Shown here one piece after another: positions 36,670 through 44,741 of a DNA stretch of 64,000 bases. The DNA lies in contig JBGAFI010000004.1 in NCBI GenBank assembly GCA_044227325.1, positions 186,001 to 250,000 on the forward strand. Reading direction: 5' to 3'. The position numbers were made by a program, and so were the translations under genes. The notes beneath the pieces are model-generated. The model made no database searches. It was not told the DNA's origin and saw only the letters and a program-made list of their open reading frames with translations. Source of the DNA: PFJX01 sp044227325 (GTDB taxonomy: Bacteria > Pseudomonadota > Gammaproteobacteria > Burkholderiales > Thiobacillaceae). Positions within the stretch are counted from its first letter, which is position 1. Every line of letters begins with the position of its first letter.

Positions 36670-37149
36670 TCATCGTTTGCGGACGTAGAACTCCTTGGTA
36701 TTGCGATCGGTCTGCCGGGTATCGAGCAATTCGTGTCCAGTGGCGGCTGTCCAGCTGCCCACCTCGTCATGGGAGGCCGAACAATTGCTGATCAGTTTCA
36801 AAACCTCGCCCTCTTGCATGCCAAGAAGAATCCTGTGGGCCTCGATCACGGGGCCCGGGCAGATCGCGCCACGCACATCGAGAGTCACGTTGACCACATA
36901 GCCGGCCGGTTTGCCTTTGCGAAGGTAAATCCTGGTGCCGCCCGGATGGCTGTCGTCGATCCTGACCACCTCGTTGTCCGTGTATTTCGCCCACGTCAAC
37001 AAGTCATCCTTGGTGCCGGCGCAATCCGATACCACCAGCAGTATTTCGCCATGGGCGAGATCATCCACCAGTTGCTTCACCCCCAGCAGGGGAGCGGGGC
37101 AACGCAATCCGGTCATGTCGACCATCACGTTCTGAAGCTTGCTTTCCAT
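36670..37149 (-). CDS. Tandem TusA-domain sulfurtransferase-like protein
   Basis: This is a 159-residue cytoplasmic protein made of two TusA (SirA-like) domains. The first has MTGLRCPAPLLGVKQ and the second has LDVRGAICPGPVIEA, each with the active Cys-Pro-x-Pro of sulfur carriers. TusA proteins pass persulfide sulfur in tRNA thiolation or in sulfur oxidation. The ATG at 37,149 has GAGGAGTTCTTT before it. It is the last gene of a leftward group that includes a CBS protein, FolC and FolD. In an oxidative C1 module the fusion may move sulfur released from the substrate; this is inference. Confidence 0.85.
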   Translation of the reverse strand: MESKLQNVMVDMTGLRCPAPLLGVKQLVDDLAHGEILLVVSDCAGTKDDLLTWAKYTDNEVVRIDDSHPGGTRIYLRKGKPAGYVVNVTLDVRGAICPGPVIEAHRILLGMQEGEVLKLISNCSASHDEVGSWTAATGHELLDTRQTDRNTKEFYVRKR

Positions 37150-37287
37150 AAAGAACTCCTCAATGACGCCTATCGAAGCGCATGTCGCATTTGTTTTTAT
37201 CGACACCGTGTAATACGTGAAACGCGTCGGTCTCGCGCGCCACCCGCCTCGGGGAGGCGCCGTGATCGCCGCCCCGCCATCGGCTGC

Positions 37288-37977
37288 TCAAAATCCCGCG
37301 CGCGCGGTTTTCACCGCCGCCTCCAAGGCTGCGTCGGCGTTGGATCTGCCGTGGTGGCTATGCGGTTTTATGCCGGGCGAGGAGATCCAATGCGTCGGCT
37401 CCCCCTTGATCTCGTTACTGATTTTCGCCCCCGCGACGGAAAGCAGGGGCTTGTCCATTTGCCGCGCTATCTGCGTCGCCGAGAAAATTCCGCGAACGAT
37501 GCGATCGCCATTGACGGGATCGGTTTCGACCACCAAGGCATGTTGACGGCCGGACTGCTCGAGCGTGGCGACGATGTGTCCAACCTTGGCTCGCGCCACA
37601 TCGCGGTAGTCGAGCGCCTCGATCCTGCTGGTTGGAACCATCAAGTCCCGCACCCTCAAATCTCTATGCCGGCCCCCGCGTTCCCGGATTATTTTTACCG
37701 GACGCTCGCCGATCGTGTCATGGGCGGTGATGAGCCCGACCAGGGCCACGGCGGCTTCGACCACGAACAGCAGGCGGACGCCACAGGCGATCATCGTCTC
37801 GGTAGCCCGCGCCAGCGACACGTCCGGTTCGATCGTGGCGGCGGATATGAGGCGCAAATCCGTCATGGCCTCGAGTGCCGGGGAAGACTCCAAGAGCGAC
37901 GGAAAGACGGGCTTCTGGAGCGCGCACCCGGGCAAAAGCCTCTGGGTCGAGACCGGTTGGTAAGCATTCAGCGCCAT
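37288..37977 (-). CDS. CBS-domain pair protein
   Basis: This is a 229-residue soluble protein. The ATG at 37,977 has GGAAGGGAAACGGATC upstream; a much longer in-frame extension runs antisense through folC and has no RBS. Two CBS motifs cover about residues 40-100 (SAATIEPDVSLARATETMI, VALVGLITAHDTIGE) and 110-190 (VRDLMVPTSRIEALDYRDV, VRGIFSATQIARQM). CBS pairs bind adenine nucleotides or SAM-like ligands and regulate other proteins. It lies 89 bp after FolC. It may act as an energy or metabolite sensor for the C1 module. Confidence 0.8.
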   Translation of the reverse strand: MALNAYQPVSTQRLLPGCALQKPVFPSLLESSPALEAMTDLRLISAATIEPDVSLARATETMIACGVRLLFVVEAAVALVGLITAHDTIGERPVKIIRERGGRHRDLRVRDLMVPTSRIEALDYRDVARAKVGHIVATLEQSGRQHALVVETDPVNGDRIVRGIFSATQIARQMDKPLLSVAGAKISNEIKGEPTHWISSPGIKPHSHHGRSNADAALEAAVKTARAGF

Positions 37978-38066
37978 GATCCGTTTCCCTTCCGCCATCC
38001 GAACCCGGCGTCCGGCATGCCGATCGCCGCGCGCCACGAAATCGATCGCCTGGGCATGTGCACGCC

Positions 38067-39374
38067 CTACCTCGCCGGCAACCTGAGCGAGGACATCACC
38101 ATCGACACGGTATGGAACGAGCCGAAGACGATGATCCGGTCCTTGGCGCAGGCCAGCTTGCGGGCGTGGGCGAAGGCGCAGGCCGGCGTCGCGTGCGCTG
38201 TGACCTCGGCGGCGGAATCCTCGGCCTGAAGCCGGGCCAGCACATCCTGGGCGCTCGCGCCTCTCCCCACCGAGAGGCCCGCCACCGACCAGACATCGAT
38301 CCGATCCTTCACCGCGCGAATCACGCCGGCGATGTCCTTGTCCTTGAGCATGGCGAACACCGCGTAGGTTCTTCCCTGGCATGGGAGGTAGGCGAGGCTC
38401 TCGGCCATGGCCCGCGCCGCCTGCGGATTGTGGGCGACGTCGAGGATGACGTCGGGCGCGTCGGGCACGACCTGAAAGCGGGCCGGCAGCCTCATGTCGG
38501 CCAATCCGGCGCGGATATCGTCGACCGAGACCGGCAACACCGTCTTCAAGGTCTGCAGGGCCGCCAGCGCGGTCGAAGCGTTGAGCAGTTGGTGCGCGCC
38601 CAGCAGGGCCGGATAAGGCAACTCCGCGTAGCCGATGCCGTCGGGGCCCCAGTAGCACCAATTCCGGCTTCTCGCCAGATAACCGAAGTCCCGGCCGACG
38701 CGGGTCAAGCGGGCTCCGGTGCGGGCGGCGTGATTGGGCAGGGTCTCGGGCGGGTCCGGGTCACCGCAGACGGCGGGCCGTTCCGGACGGAAAATGCCCG
38801 CCTTCTCGTAGCCGATCTGCTCGCGGCTATCGCCGAGGTAGTCCATGTGATCCATGTCGATGCTGGTGACCACGGCACAATTCGGATCGAACGCGTTGAC
38901 CGCGTCCAAGCGTCCGCCCAGTCCCACTTCCAGGATCGCGACATCGACCCGCGCCCGCGCGAACAGCCACATGGCGGCGAGCGTGCCGAACTCGAAGTAG
39001 GTCAGCGGAATGCCGCCGCGCGCCAGCTCGACCGCCTCGAACGCCTCGCACAATACCGCGTCGCGCGCTTCCGCCCGGTCTATCCGGACGCGCTCGTTGT
39101 AGCGCAGCAGGTGGGGCGAGGTGTACAGGCCGACTCGATAGCCGGCCTGCACCAGGATGGCTTCCAGCAAAGCGCAGGTCGACCCCTTGCCGTTGGTGCC
39201 GCCGACCGTGATGACGACGAACGTGGGGTGAAGCCCCATGGCGTCGCGCACCCGGCGGGTACGCTCCAATCCCAGATCGATGGGGTTGAGGGATACGGAG
39301 TCGATGTATTCCAACCATTCGTCCAGACTCCTGGAGCGCGTGCGTATGGCAACTGCCGACATCGTCGATTGCAT
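38067..39374 (-). CDS. folC: Folylpolyglutamate synthase / dihydrofolate synthase
   Basis: This is a 435-residue Mur-ligase-family enzyme that adds glutamates to folates (and can make dihydrofolate from dihydropteroate). The ATP-binding P-loop VGGTNGKGSTCALLE is at about residues 57-71. YTSPHLLRYNERVRI and LEVGLGGRLDAVNA (the folate signature) follow, and the C-terminal domain has DVAHNPQAARAMAE. It is 12 bp after FolD in the same leftward operon. A second, dedicated FolC supports the idea of a special folate pool for C1 catabolism. Length is normal. Confidence 0.93.
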   Translation of the reverse strand: MQSTMSAVAIRTRSRSLDEWLEYIDSVSLNPIDLGLERTRRVRDAMGLHPTFVVITVGGTNGKGSTCALLEAILVQAGYRVGLYTSPHLLRYNERVRIDRAEARDAVLCEAFEAVELARGGIPLTYFEFGTLAAMWLFARARVDVAILEVGLGGRLDAVNAFDPNCAVVTSIDMDHMDYLGDSREQIGYEKAGIFRPERPAVCGDPDPPETLPNHAARTGARLTRVGRDFGYLARSRNWCYWGPDGIGYAELPYPALLGAHQLLNASTALAALQTLKTVLPVSVDDIRAGLADMRLPARFQVVPDAPDVILDVAHNPQAARAMAESLAYLPCQGRTYAVFAMLKDKDIAGVIRAVKDRIDVWSVAGLSVGRGASAQDVLARLQAEDSAAEVTAHATPACAFAHARKLACAKDRIIVFGSFHTVSMVMSSLRLPAR

Positions 39375-39386
39375 CGCATCGGCCCA

Positions 39387-40280
39387 TCAAGCGAAGGCCG
39401 CCTCCTTTTCTCGGCTCGTATCCTTGTTCATGAACCGCTCGGCGGCGGAAACCGTGTTCCAGATCAGCATGGTCACGGTCATCGGCCCGACGCCGCCGGG
39501 AACCGGCGTGATGTACGACGCCTTCTTGCTGACGCCCTCGAAATCCACGTCGCCCACCAACCTGCCGTCCGGCAGGCGGTTGATGCCGACGTCGATCACC
39601 ACGGCGCCGGTCTTGACCATCTGCGGCAGGATCAGATTGGGCTTGCCGGCGGCGACGATGAGGATGTCCGCGGCGATGGTGAACTGGGCCAGATCGCGAG
39701 TCTTGCTGTGGCAGATGCAGATGGTCGCCTCCTTGCCGAGCAGCATCAGACCCATGGGTTTGCCGACGATGTTGCTGGCGCCGACGACGACGATGTTCTG
39801 CCCCTCGATGGGAATGCCCGAATATTCCAGCAGCAGTTGCACGCCGTAGGGGGTGCAGGGTGGGAACACGGTCTGGGACTCGCCGATGACCAGGCCGCCG
39901 ACGTTGTACAGATGGAACCCGTCCACGTCCTTCTCCACGGAGATTGCCTCCAGGACGCGCCGCAGATCGAAGGACGGCGGCAACGGCAGTTGCACGATGA
40001 TGCCGTGCACCTTCGCGTCCGCGTTCAATTCACGGATGCGCGCCAGGACCAATTCCTGGGGCACATCCTCCGGGAAGCGATGGGTCTCGGAATGCAGGCC
40101 GACCTCTTCGCAAGCCTTCATCTTCTGGCCGACATAGACTTTCGAGGCGGGGTTGTCGCCGACCACGATCACGGCCAGGCCGGGCTGGCGGCCCGCCGCT
40201 TTCAACGCCTCGACACGGGGTTTCAAGCCGTTGCGAACTTCGCTCGCGATCGCCTTGCCATCGATGATTTTCGCTGTCAT
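39387..40280 (-). CDS. folD: Methylene-THF dehydrogenase / methenyl-THF cyclohydrolase
   Basis: This is a 297-residue bifunctional enzyme that interconverts 5,10-methylene-THF and 10-formyl-THF with NAD(P). Family blocks are seen: PGLAVIVVGDNPASKVYVGQ (catalytic Lys region shifted to KMKACEEVG), HGIIVQLPLP, KDVDGFH and the NADP motif VVVGASNIVGKPMGLMLL. PVPGGVGPMTVTML is in the C-terminal part. ATG 40,280 has AAAGGTGAATGGA upstream. It lies after the small membrane protein gene and before FolC. It would carry C1 units from methylene-THF toward formyl-THF for Fhs. Confidence 0.96.
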   Translation of the reverse strand: MTAKIIDGKAIASEVRNGLKPRVEALKAAGRQPGLAVIVVGDNPASKVYVGQKMKACEEVGLHSETHRFPEDVPQELVLARIRELNADAKVHGIIVQLPLPPSFDLRRVLEAISVEKDVDGFHLYNVGGLVIGESQTVFPPCTPYGVQLLLEYSGIPIEGQNIVVVGASNIVGKPMGLMLLGKEATICICHSKTRDLAQFTIAADILIVAAGKPNLILPQMVKTGAVVIDVGINRLPDGRLVGDVDFEGVSKKASYITPVPGGVGPMTVTMLIWNTVSAAERFMNKDTSREKEAAFA

Positions 40281-40306
40281 TCCATTCACCTTTCCAATTC
40301 GCCGAT

Positions 40307-40519
40307 TCAACGGTCACCCGGGTGACCGCCGGGGGAAAATCCCGCCACGATAAAAATCACGATGCTGGCCGCCATGAACGCGTAAGCGACCCAGTTCCAA
40401 TACTTGAAGCCCTGATCCGACAGCGCGCCACCGGTCCGCAAGGCGGCGGTCGCGGCGGCGACGAGAGCGCCGGTCACCGCCAGCGCGATGAAGACGGGGC
40501 GGCTGATCAACCACTCCAT
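40307..40519 (-). CDS. Small two-helix membrane protein
   Basis: This is a 70-residue protein with two hydrophobic helices (about residues 8-27, PVFIALAVTGALVAAATAAL, and 43-60, WVAYAFMAASIVIFIVAG). AAGGAGTGGCA precedes the ATG at 40,519. It lies between an ABC ATPase gene and folD in the operon. No family is recognised. It may be an accessory subunit of the importer. Confidence 0.65.
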   Translation of the reverse strand: MEWLISRPVFIALAVTGALVAAATAALRTGGALSDQGFKYWNWVAYAFMAASIVIFIVAGFSPGGHPGDR

Positions 40520-40544
40520 TGCCACTCCTTAAGCGGTGCTCCGA

Positions 40545-41447
40545 TCATTGCGGCGCCTCGGCCTTGTTCACGCGTTTCGAGTAGGCCTCGACGAAATCGG
40601 CCGCGGCCTTGCTGCCGCCGGCGAAGGACTTCATCGCCTCCTCGTGCAGCAGGGACAGCGCTTCCATCTTGATCTGGTTGGCGCGCTCGTTGGTCAGCGC
40701 ATCGGCCAGCTTCCGCGGCCGGGGCACGTCGACATCGATGACCGCGCGCACGCGGGTCGGAATGTTGCTCATGATGAGGATGCGGTCGGCCAGGAAGATG
40801 GCCTCGTCGATGTCGGTGGTCACGAAGAAGTTGGTGCGCCGGGATTCCTCGAACAGGCCGGAGTAGTACTCCCACATCAACTCTTTCGACATGGCGTCGA
40901 GCCCCCGGAACGGTTCATCCAGGATCATGACGTTGGGGTTGTTGATCATCGCCCGCGCCAATTCCGCCCGGCGCTGCATGCCGCCCGACAACTGGGACGG
41001 GTACTTGTCGCGGAACGCGGACAGCCCGACCTTTTCCAGCAGGAACTTGGCCTGGTCGCGCATCTTGGGGTTGTCCTCGCCGCGCACGCGCGGGCCGTAC
41101 ATCACGTTGTCGTAGGTCGCCATCCACGGAAACAGGGCCGTTTCCTGGAACAACACCAGCCGATCGTGGCCCGGGCCGTTGATCGGCTTGCCGTCCATGG
41201 TGATGGTGCCGGAGTTGGGCTTCTCGAAGCCGGCCAGCAGCCGGATCAAGGTGCTCTTGCCGCACCCGGACGGACCGATCATCACGGTCAGCTTGTTGCG
41301 GGGTATCACGAAGGAGCAGGCCCGCACGACTTCCTTGGCGAACCGGTCCTCGCCATAGTTTTTGCTGACGTTGGTGACGTGGATTTCACCCGCGACCACC
41401 TTGGGTTTGCTCGCCACGGGCCGGATATCGACGTTGGAAGTTGCCAT
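40545..41447 (-). CDS. Nitrate/sulfonate/taurine-type ABC transporter ATPase (A)
   Basis: This is a 300-residue ATPase of the SsuB/TauB/NrtD group. Walker A is GPSGCGKSTLIRLLAG, the signature YPSQLSGGMQRRAELARAM, Walker B VMILDEPFRGLD, and the C-terminal switch His is replaced (FFVTTDIDEAI has Thr-Asp). A C-terminal helical extension of about 40 residues follows. The ATG at 41,447 has AGGCGGCAAAAC before it. An in-frame ATG at 41,555 sits in a near-copy of the same leader and would add 36 residues. It pairs with the permease at 41.6-42.4 kb. Confidence 0.93.
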   Translation of the reverse strand: MATSNVDIRPVASKPKVVAGEIHVTNVSKNYGEDRFAKEVVRACSFVIPRNKLTVMIGPSGCGKSTLIRLLAGFEKPNSGTITMDGKPINGPGHDRLVLFQETALFPWMATYDNVMYGPRVRGEDNPKMRDQAKFLLEKVGLSAFRDKYPSQLSGGMQRRAELARAMINNPNVMILDEPFRGLDAMSKELMWEYYSGLFEESRRTNFFVTTDIDEAIFLADRILIMSNIPTRVRAVIDVDVPRPRKLADALTNERANQIKMEALSLLHEEAMKSFAGGSKAAADFVEAYSKRVNKAEAPQ

Positions 41448-41458
41448 GTTTTGCCGCC
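41439..41458. repeat. Duplicated leader segment, copy at the ATPase start
   Basis: AGTTGCCATGTTTTGCCGCC covers the start codon and RBS of ATPase A (minus strand). It matches 41,547-41,566 in 19 of 20 positions. Confidence 0.6.
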
Positions 41459-41546
41459 TATTGAATTGAATGTCAGGAGTGGCGGCGGTGCCGAGGCCAC
41501 CGCGCGGGCAGCCGCCCCGCCTGGCCCGGAACCGCGCCGTGCCGCC

Positions 41547-41566
41547 AGTTGCCATGCTTTGCCGCC
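41547..41566. repeat. Duplicated leader segment, upstream copy
   Basis: AGTTGCCATGCTTTGCCGCC, 108 bp from the other copy. Its ATG is in frame with the ATPase, so this is either an old tandem duplication of the start region or an alternative start. Confidence 0.6.
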
Positions 41567-41593
41567 ATCGGAGTGCTCGCGTCCGGATGCGTG

Positions 41594-42412
41594 TCAGCGA
41601 GACCGCAGCCAAGGCGTGAACAACCGCCCGGTCTTGCGCAGCGCCTCGCTGCACAGGTAGCCGGCGATGCCGATGCTGATCATGCCGACGACGATCTGCT
41701 CATACGAACCGCCGACATAGGAATTCCAGATCAGGAACCCCAGGCCGCCGCCGGAACCGTTCGCGGCGCCGCCCCCGCCGGAGATCATTTCCGCCGCCAC
41801 CACCACTTCCCAGGTGATGCCCATGCCCACGGACGCCCCGACGACGATGGACGGCACGGTCCCCGGCAAAACGATGCGGCGGAAGATGTCCCACTGCGAC
41901 GCCCCCATCGCCTGGGCCGACTGGAAGTAGCGGATGTCGATCGCCTTGGCGCCGTTGATGACGTTGATCACCACGGTGAAGAAGGCGCCCAGGAAGGTCA
42001 CGAAGGTGATGGACAGCTCCTGGGTCGGCCAGAAGATGATCGAGGCGGGCACCCAGGCCAGGGGCGGGATCGGGCGCAGGATCTCGAAGGTGGGGAAGGC
42101 GAGGCCGTTGAAGATTCGGCTGACCGCCATCAGCAAGCCCAGGGGGATGCCCACCACCATGGCGATGGCGAAGCCCGCCAGCACGCGCAGGGTGCTCATG
42201 TACCAGCTCTGCCAGTAGCCCGGGTCCGTCATCAGCGTCAGCATGGCTTTCATCACGCCGCTGGGCGCCGGCACGTTGCCGATCCACGGCAGCGAGTAGC
42301 CGAGCCATTGGCCCGAGCGCGCCCCGAGTTCCCAAAGGATGACGAACGTGACGATGGAGATGGTGGCCCGCAGCGTGGACCGGTTGAACATCGCTTTGCG
42401 AATCTTGCCCAT
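41594..42412 (-). CDS. ABC transporter permease (SsuC/TauC/NrtB type)
   Basis: This is a 272-residue permease with about six helices. The cytoplasmic coupling loop is QSAQAMGASQWDIFRRIVLPG, the EAA-type motif of this family. A glycine-rich insert (SGGGGAANGSGGGLGF) near the C-terminus is unusual. It is 4 bp from ATPase B. It forms the membrane channel with the cNMP-fused permease or as a homodimer. Confidence 0.92.
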   Translation of the reverse strand: MGKIRKAMFNRSTLRATISIVTFVILWELGARSGQWLGYSLPWIGNVPAPSGVMKAMLTLMTDPGYWQSWYMSTLRVLAGFAIAMVVGIPLGLLMAVSRIFNGLAFPTFEILRPIPPLAWVPASIIFWPTQELSITFVTFLGAFFTVVINVINGAKAIDIRYFQSAQAMGASQWDIFRRIVLPGTVPSIVVGASVGMGITWEVVVAAEMISGGGGAANGSGGGLGFLIWNSYVGGSYEQIVVGMISIGIAGYLCSEALRKTGRLFTPWLRSR

Positions 42413-42416
42413 GGGA

Positions 42417-43292
42417 TCAACCCTCCTTTTCGCCCAGTTCGAAGGCCTTGCGCGCCTCCTCGTGGACCGCGTCCGCGGTTTCCTCCATCAGCTCGCGAAA
42501 GCGCGGGCTGGTCAGCACGCTGTAGTCGCGCGGATGGGGGATATTGACGTCGAGAACCTTCTTGGGACGGCACGGCCGCGACGTCATGATCGCGATCTTG
42601 TGGCCAAGGAAAATGGCCTCCTCCAGATCGTGCGTGATGAAGAAAATGGTGACTTTGTTCTTGTAGTAAATCTCGAGCAAAGCCTCGTGCATGACCGATT
42701 TGGTGAGCGAATCCAGCGCCCGGTACGGCTCGTCGAACAGCAGCACCTTGGGCTCGTTCATCAGCGCGCGCACGATCTCCACGCGCCGCCTCAGGCCGGA
42801 CGAGACCTCTCCCGGATAGTTGTGCTCGACGCCGGAGAGTCCGGCGTCCGCCATCATCCCCTTCGCCTTTTCGCACGCGTCCTTCTTGCTCATGCGGCCC
42901 TGGACGACCGGACCGAAGGCGACGTTCTCCAGATTGGTCTTCCAGGGAAACAGCGCCCCGTTTTGAAAGACCACGATCCGATCGGCGCCCGGATCGGCCA
43001 TGGGCTTGCCCGGGCCGCACAGCAGCTCGCCGTCCATATAAATGCTGCCGGAGCTGATCGAGTGGAAGCCGGCGATGGCGTTCAGCAACGTGGTCTTGCC
43101 GCAGCCCGAGGGCCCCACGATCATGCAGATTTCCCCGGCCGGGATGTCCAGCGAGCAATGGTCCACCGCCATGACGGCCTCCCCCTCCGGATCGTAGACC
43201 TTGACCACGTCCTCGATCCGGATGGCGCCCTGCCTGGCGGCAGCGCGTCCGGGTTGCTGGTTCGTCGAAATTACGTTCCGCATGTTCATCAA
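42417..43292 (-). CDS. Nitrate/sulfonate/taurine-type ABC transporter ATPase (B)
   Basis: This is a 291-residue ATPase. Walker A GPSGCGKTTLLNAIAG and Walker B VLLFDEPYRALD are good, and the switch His is present (FFITHDLEEAI). The signature is divergent (EVSSGLRRRVEIVRAL, with SSG in place of SGG). A helical tail of about 40 residues like that of ATPase A follows. Its start overlaps the stop of the cNMP-permease gene (ATGA), and it is 4 bp before the next permease. Two ATPases with two permeases and one binding protein suggest one asymmetric importer or two importers sharing a binding protein. Confidence 0.92.
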   Translation of the reverse strand: MMNMRNVISTNQQPGRAAARQGAIRIEDVVKVYDPEGEAVMAVDHCSLDIPAGEICMIVGPSGCGKTTLLNAIAGFHSISSGSIYMDGELLCGPGKPMADPGADRIVVFQNGALFPWKTNLENVAFGPVVQGRMSKKDACEKAKGMMADAGLSGVEHNYPGEVSSGLRRRVEIVRALMNEPKVLLFDEPYRALDSLTKSVMHEALLEIYYKNKVTIFFITHDLEEAIFLGHKIAIMTSRPCRPKKVLDVNIPHPRDYSVLTSPRFRELMEETADAVHEEARKAFELGEKEG

Positions 43293-44662
43293 TGACCTCC
43301 CAAAGCCAGTTCACGCAGCCGCCACTGCATCATCTGGTTGCCGATTACACGAACGATGGCGCTGGTGATGTACCCGACCAAACCCAGGGTCACCATGCCG
43401 ATGATGATGGTGGGGTAGCGGACCATGGTGTAGGACGTGTTGATCACGTATCCCAGGCCGTACTGGCCGGAGACCATTTCGCCCGCCACCAGCGAGAACC
43501 ACGCCACGCCGACGGAAATTTGCAGCCCGGTGAAGATGTAGGGCATGGAACCGGGAATGATCACGTGCCGAAACACCTGCCAGCGATTGGCGCCGAGGCA
43601 ACTCGCCGCCCGGCTGTAGGACTCGTCGATCGACTCCACGCCGAGCATCGTGTTCAAGGCCGTGGCGAAGAACGAGGCCAGGAAGGTCAGGAAGATGACG
43701 GGCGTTTCCGAGCCGCTGAAGATGATGATGGCGAGCGGCACCCAGGCCAGAATCGGAATGGGCCGCAGAAGCTCGAATAGCGGGAACACGTATTCGCGGA
43801 AGGTCTTCGACCAGCCCAGGAACAGGCCAAGCGGGACGCCGAGTGTCGTGGCCAGCACGAAGGCGATGCCCACGCGGCGGACACTGGTCCAGATATGCTG
43901 GTAATACTCGGGCGTATAGATCGACAGCCCGTAAACCGGATCCTTGCTGAACCACTCCTGCATGACGGTGGTGAGGCCGGGCATCTCCTTGAAGCGGGGC
44001 AGTTGCCAAACCTCGACCGAGAGATACCAGAACAGCAGGAATATGGCGAAGCCCGTCACCATCAGGTATGGCTTGGGGCTCTTCAACCAGCAGGAGATGC
44101 AATACAGCGTCAGCGACACGCCGGAAAGGTGATCTTCCCGACCCCTTTGTTTCGGGAAGGTCAGCGCGTAGGCCAACTCGTCGGGAAGGGTGAAATCGTT
44201 GGTGATCATGGTGGCGAACCGGCTCATCACCTGGTCGCCGATGGCCCGGTCGTCCTCGAAGAGCGCCTTCAGGTCGCGGCCGGAAATCGCCAGAACCGTC
44301 GCCGAATCCAGACACGTCGCGGTGGCCAAGCGAGCCGGCACGTCGTTCAACAAGGTCGCCCAGCCGAAAACATCGCCGCTGGTCATGGCTTGGTTCAACG
44401 TCCGGCCGCCACGCCCCAGTCCCAGGGCATGTTCGATCTTGCCGGACGCGACGATGAACACGTCGTCCGCCTTGCCGCCCACCTTGTAGATCACTTCGCC
44501 GGCCCGGTAGGTCTCCAGGCGGGCGAGCTTGGCGATGCGGGCCAGCATCTCGTCCGGCACCACTTGGAACGGCATGGTCTGTTTGAGCAGCGAGACGACG
44601 GACTCGGTCGTCGCGCGAAAAAGCGGCAGGGACTTAGCCTCCGCCATTGCAGCTACTGTCAT
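43289..44662 (-). CDS. ABC permease fused to an N-terminal cNMP-type sensor domain
   Basis: This is a 457-residue protein. Residues of about 30-150 are a CRP/cNMP-type beta-roll (YRAGEVIYKVGGKADDVFIV, then GDVFGWATLLNDVPARLATA). From about 200 to the end it is a SsuC/TauC-type permease with helices and the coupling loop RAASCLGANRWQVFRHVIIPG. In the sensor cassette the Glu that binds the cAMP ribose is Trp (FGW), while the Arg is kept. The fusion would let a cytoplasmic ligand or partner gate uptake. AGGGGACACCC precedes the ATG. It is the first permease gene after the binding protein. Confidence 0.88.
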   Translation of the reverse strand: MTVAAMAEAKSLPLFRATTESVVSLLKQTMPFQVVPDEMLARIAKLARLETYRAGEVIYKVGGKADDVFIVASGKIEHALGLGRGGRTLNQAMTSGDVFGWATLLNDVPARLATATCLDSATVLAISGRDLKALFEDDRAIGDQVMSRFATMITNDFTLPDELAYALTFPKQRGREDHLSGVSLTLYCISCWLKSPKPYLMVTGFAIFLLFWYLSVEVWQLPRFKEMPGLTTVMQEWFSKDPVYGLSIYTPEYYQHIWTSVRRVGIAFVLATTLGVPLGLFLGWSKTFREYVFPLFELLRPIPILAWVPLAIIIFSGSETPVIFLTFLASFFATALNTMLGVESIDESYSRAASCLGANRWQVFRHVIIPGSMPYIFTGLQISVGVAWFSLVAGEMVSGQYGLGYVINTSYTMVRYPTIIIGMVTLGLVGYITSAIVRVIGNQMMQWRLRELALGGH

Positions 44663-44741
44663 GGGTGTCCCCTAACGCATACGGGCTTGTAGGAAGCCGC
44701 GGAGCATCGACCGGCTCCGCGAGCTCGCTTTACAAGGCTGA

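Noticed and set aside
37978..38661. 5' extension of the CBS-domain frame into folC
   Set aside because: The extension is low-complexity and antisense-like; the ATG at 37,977 has a good RBS.
38058..40325. 755-codon plus-strand open frame
   Set aside because: It is antisense to folC and folD, which have clear motifs; long antisense frames are common in GC-rich DNA.
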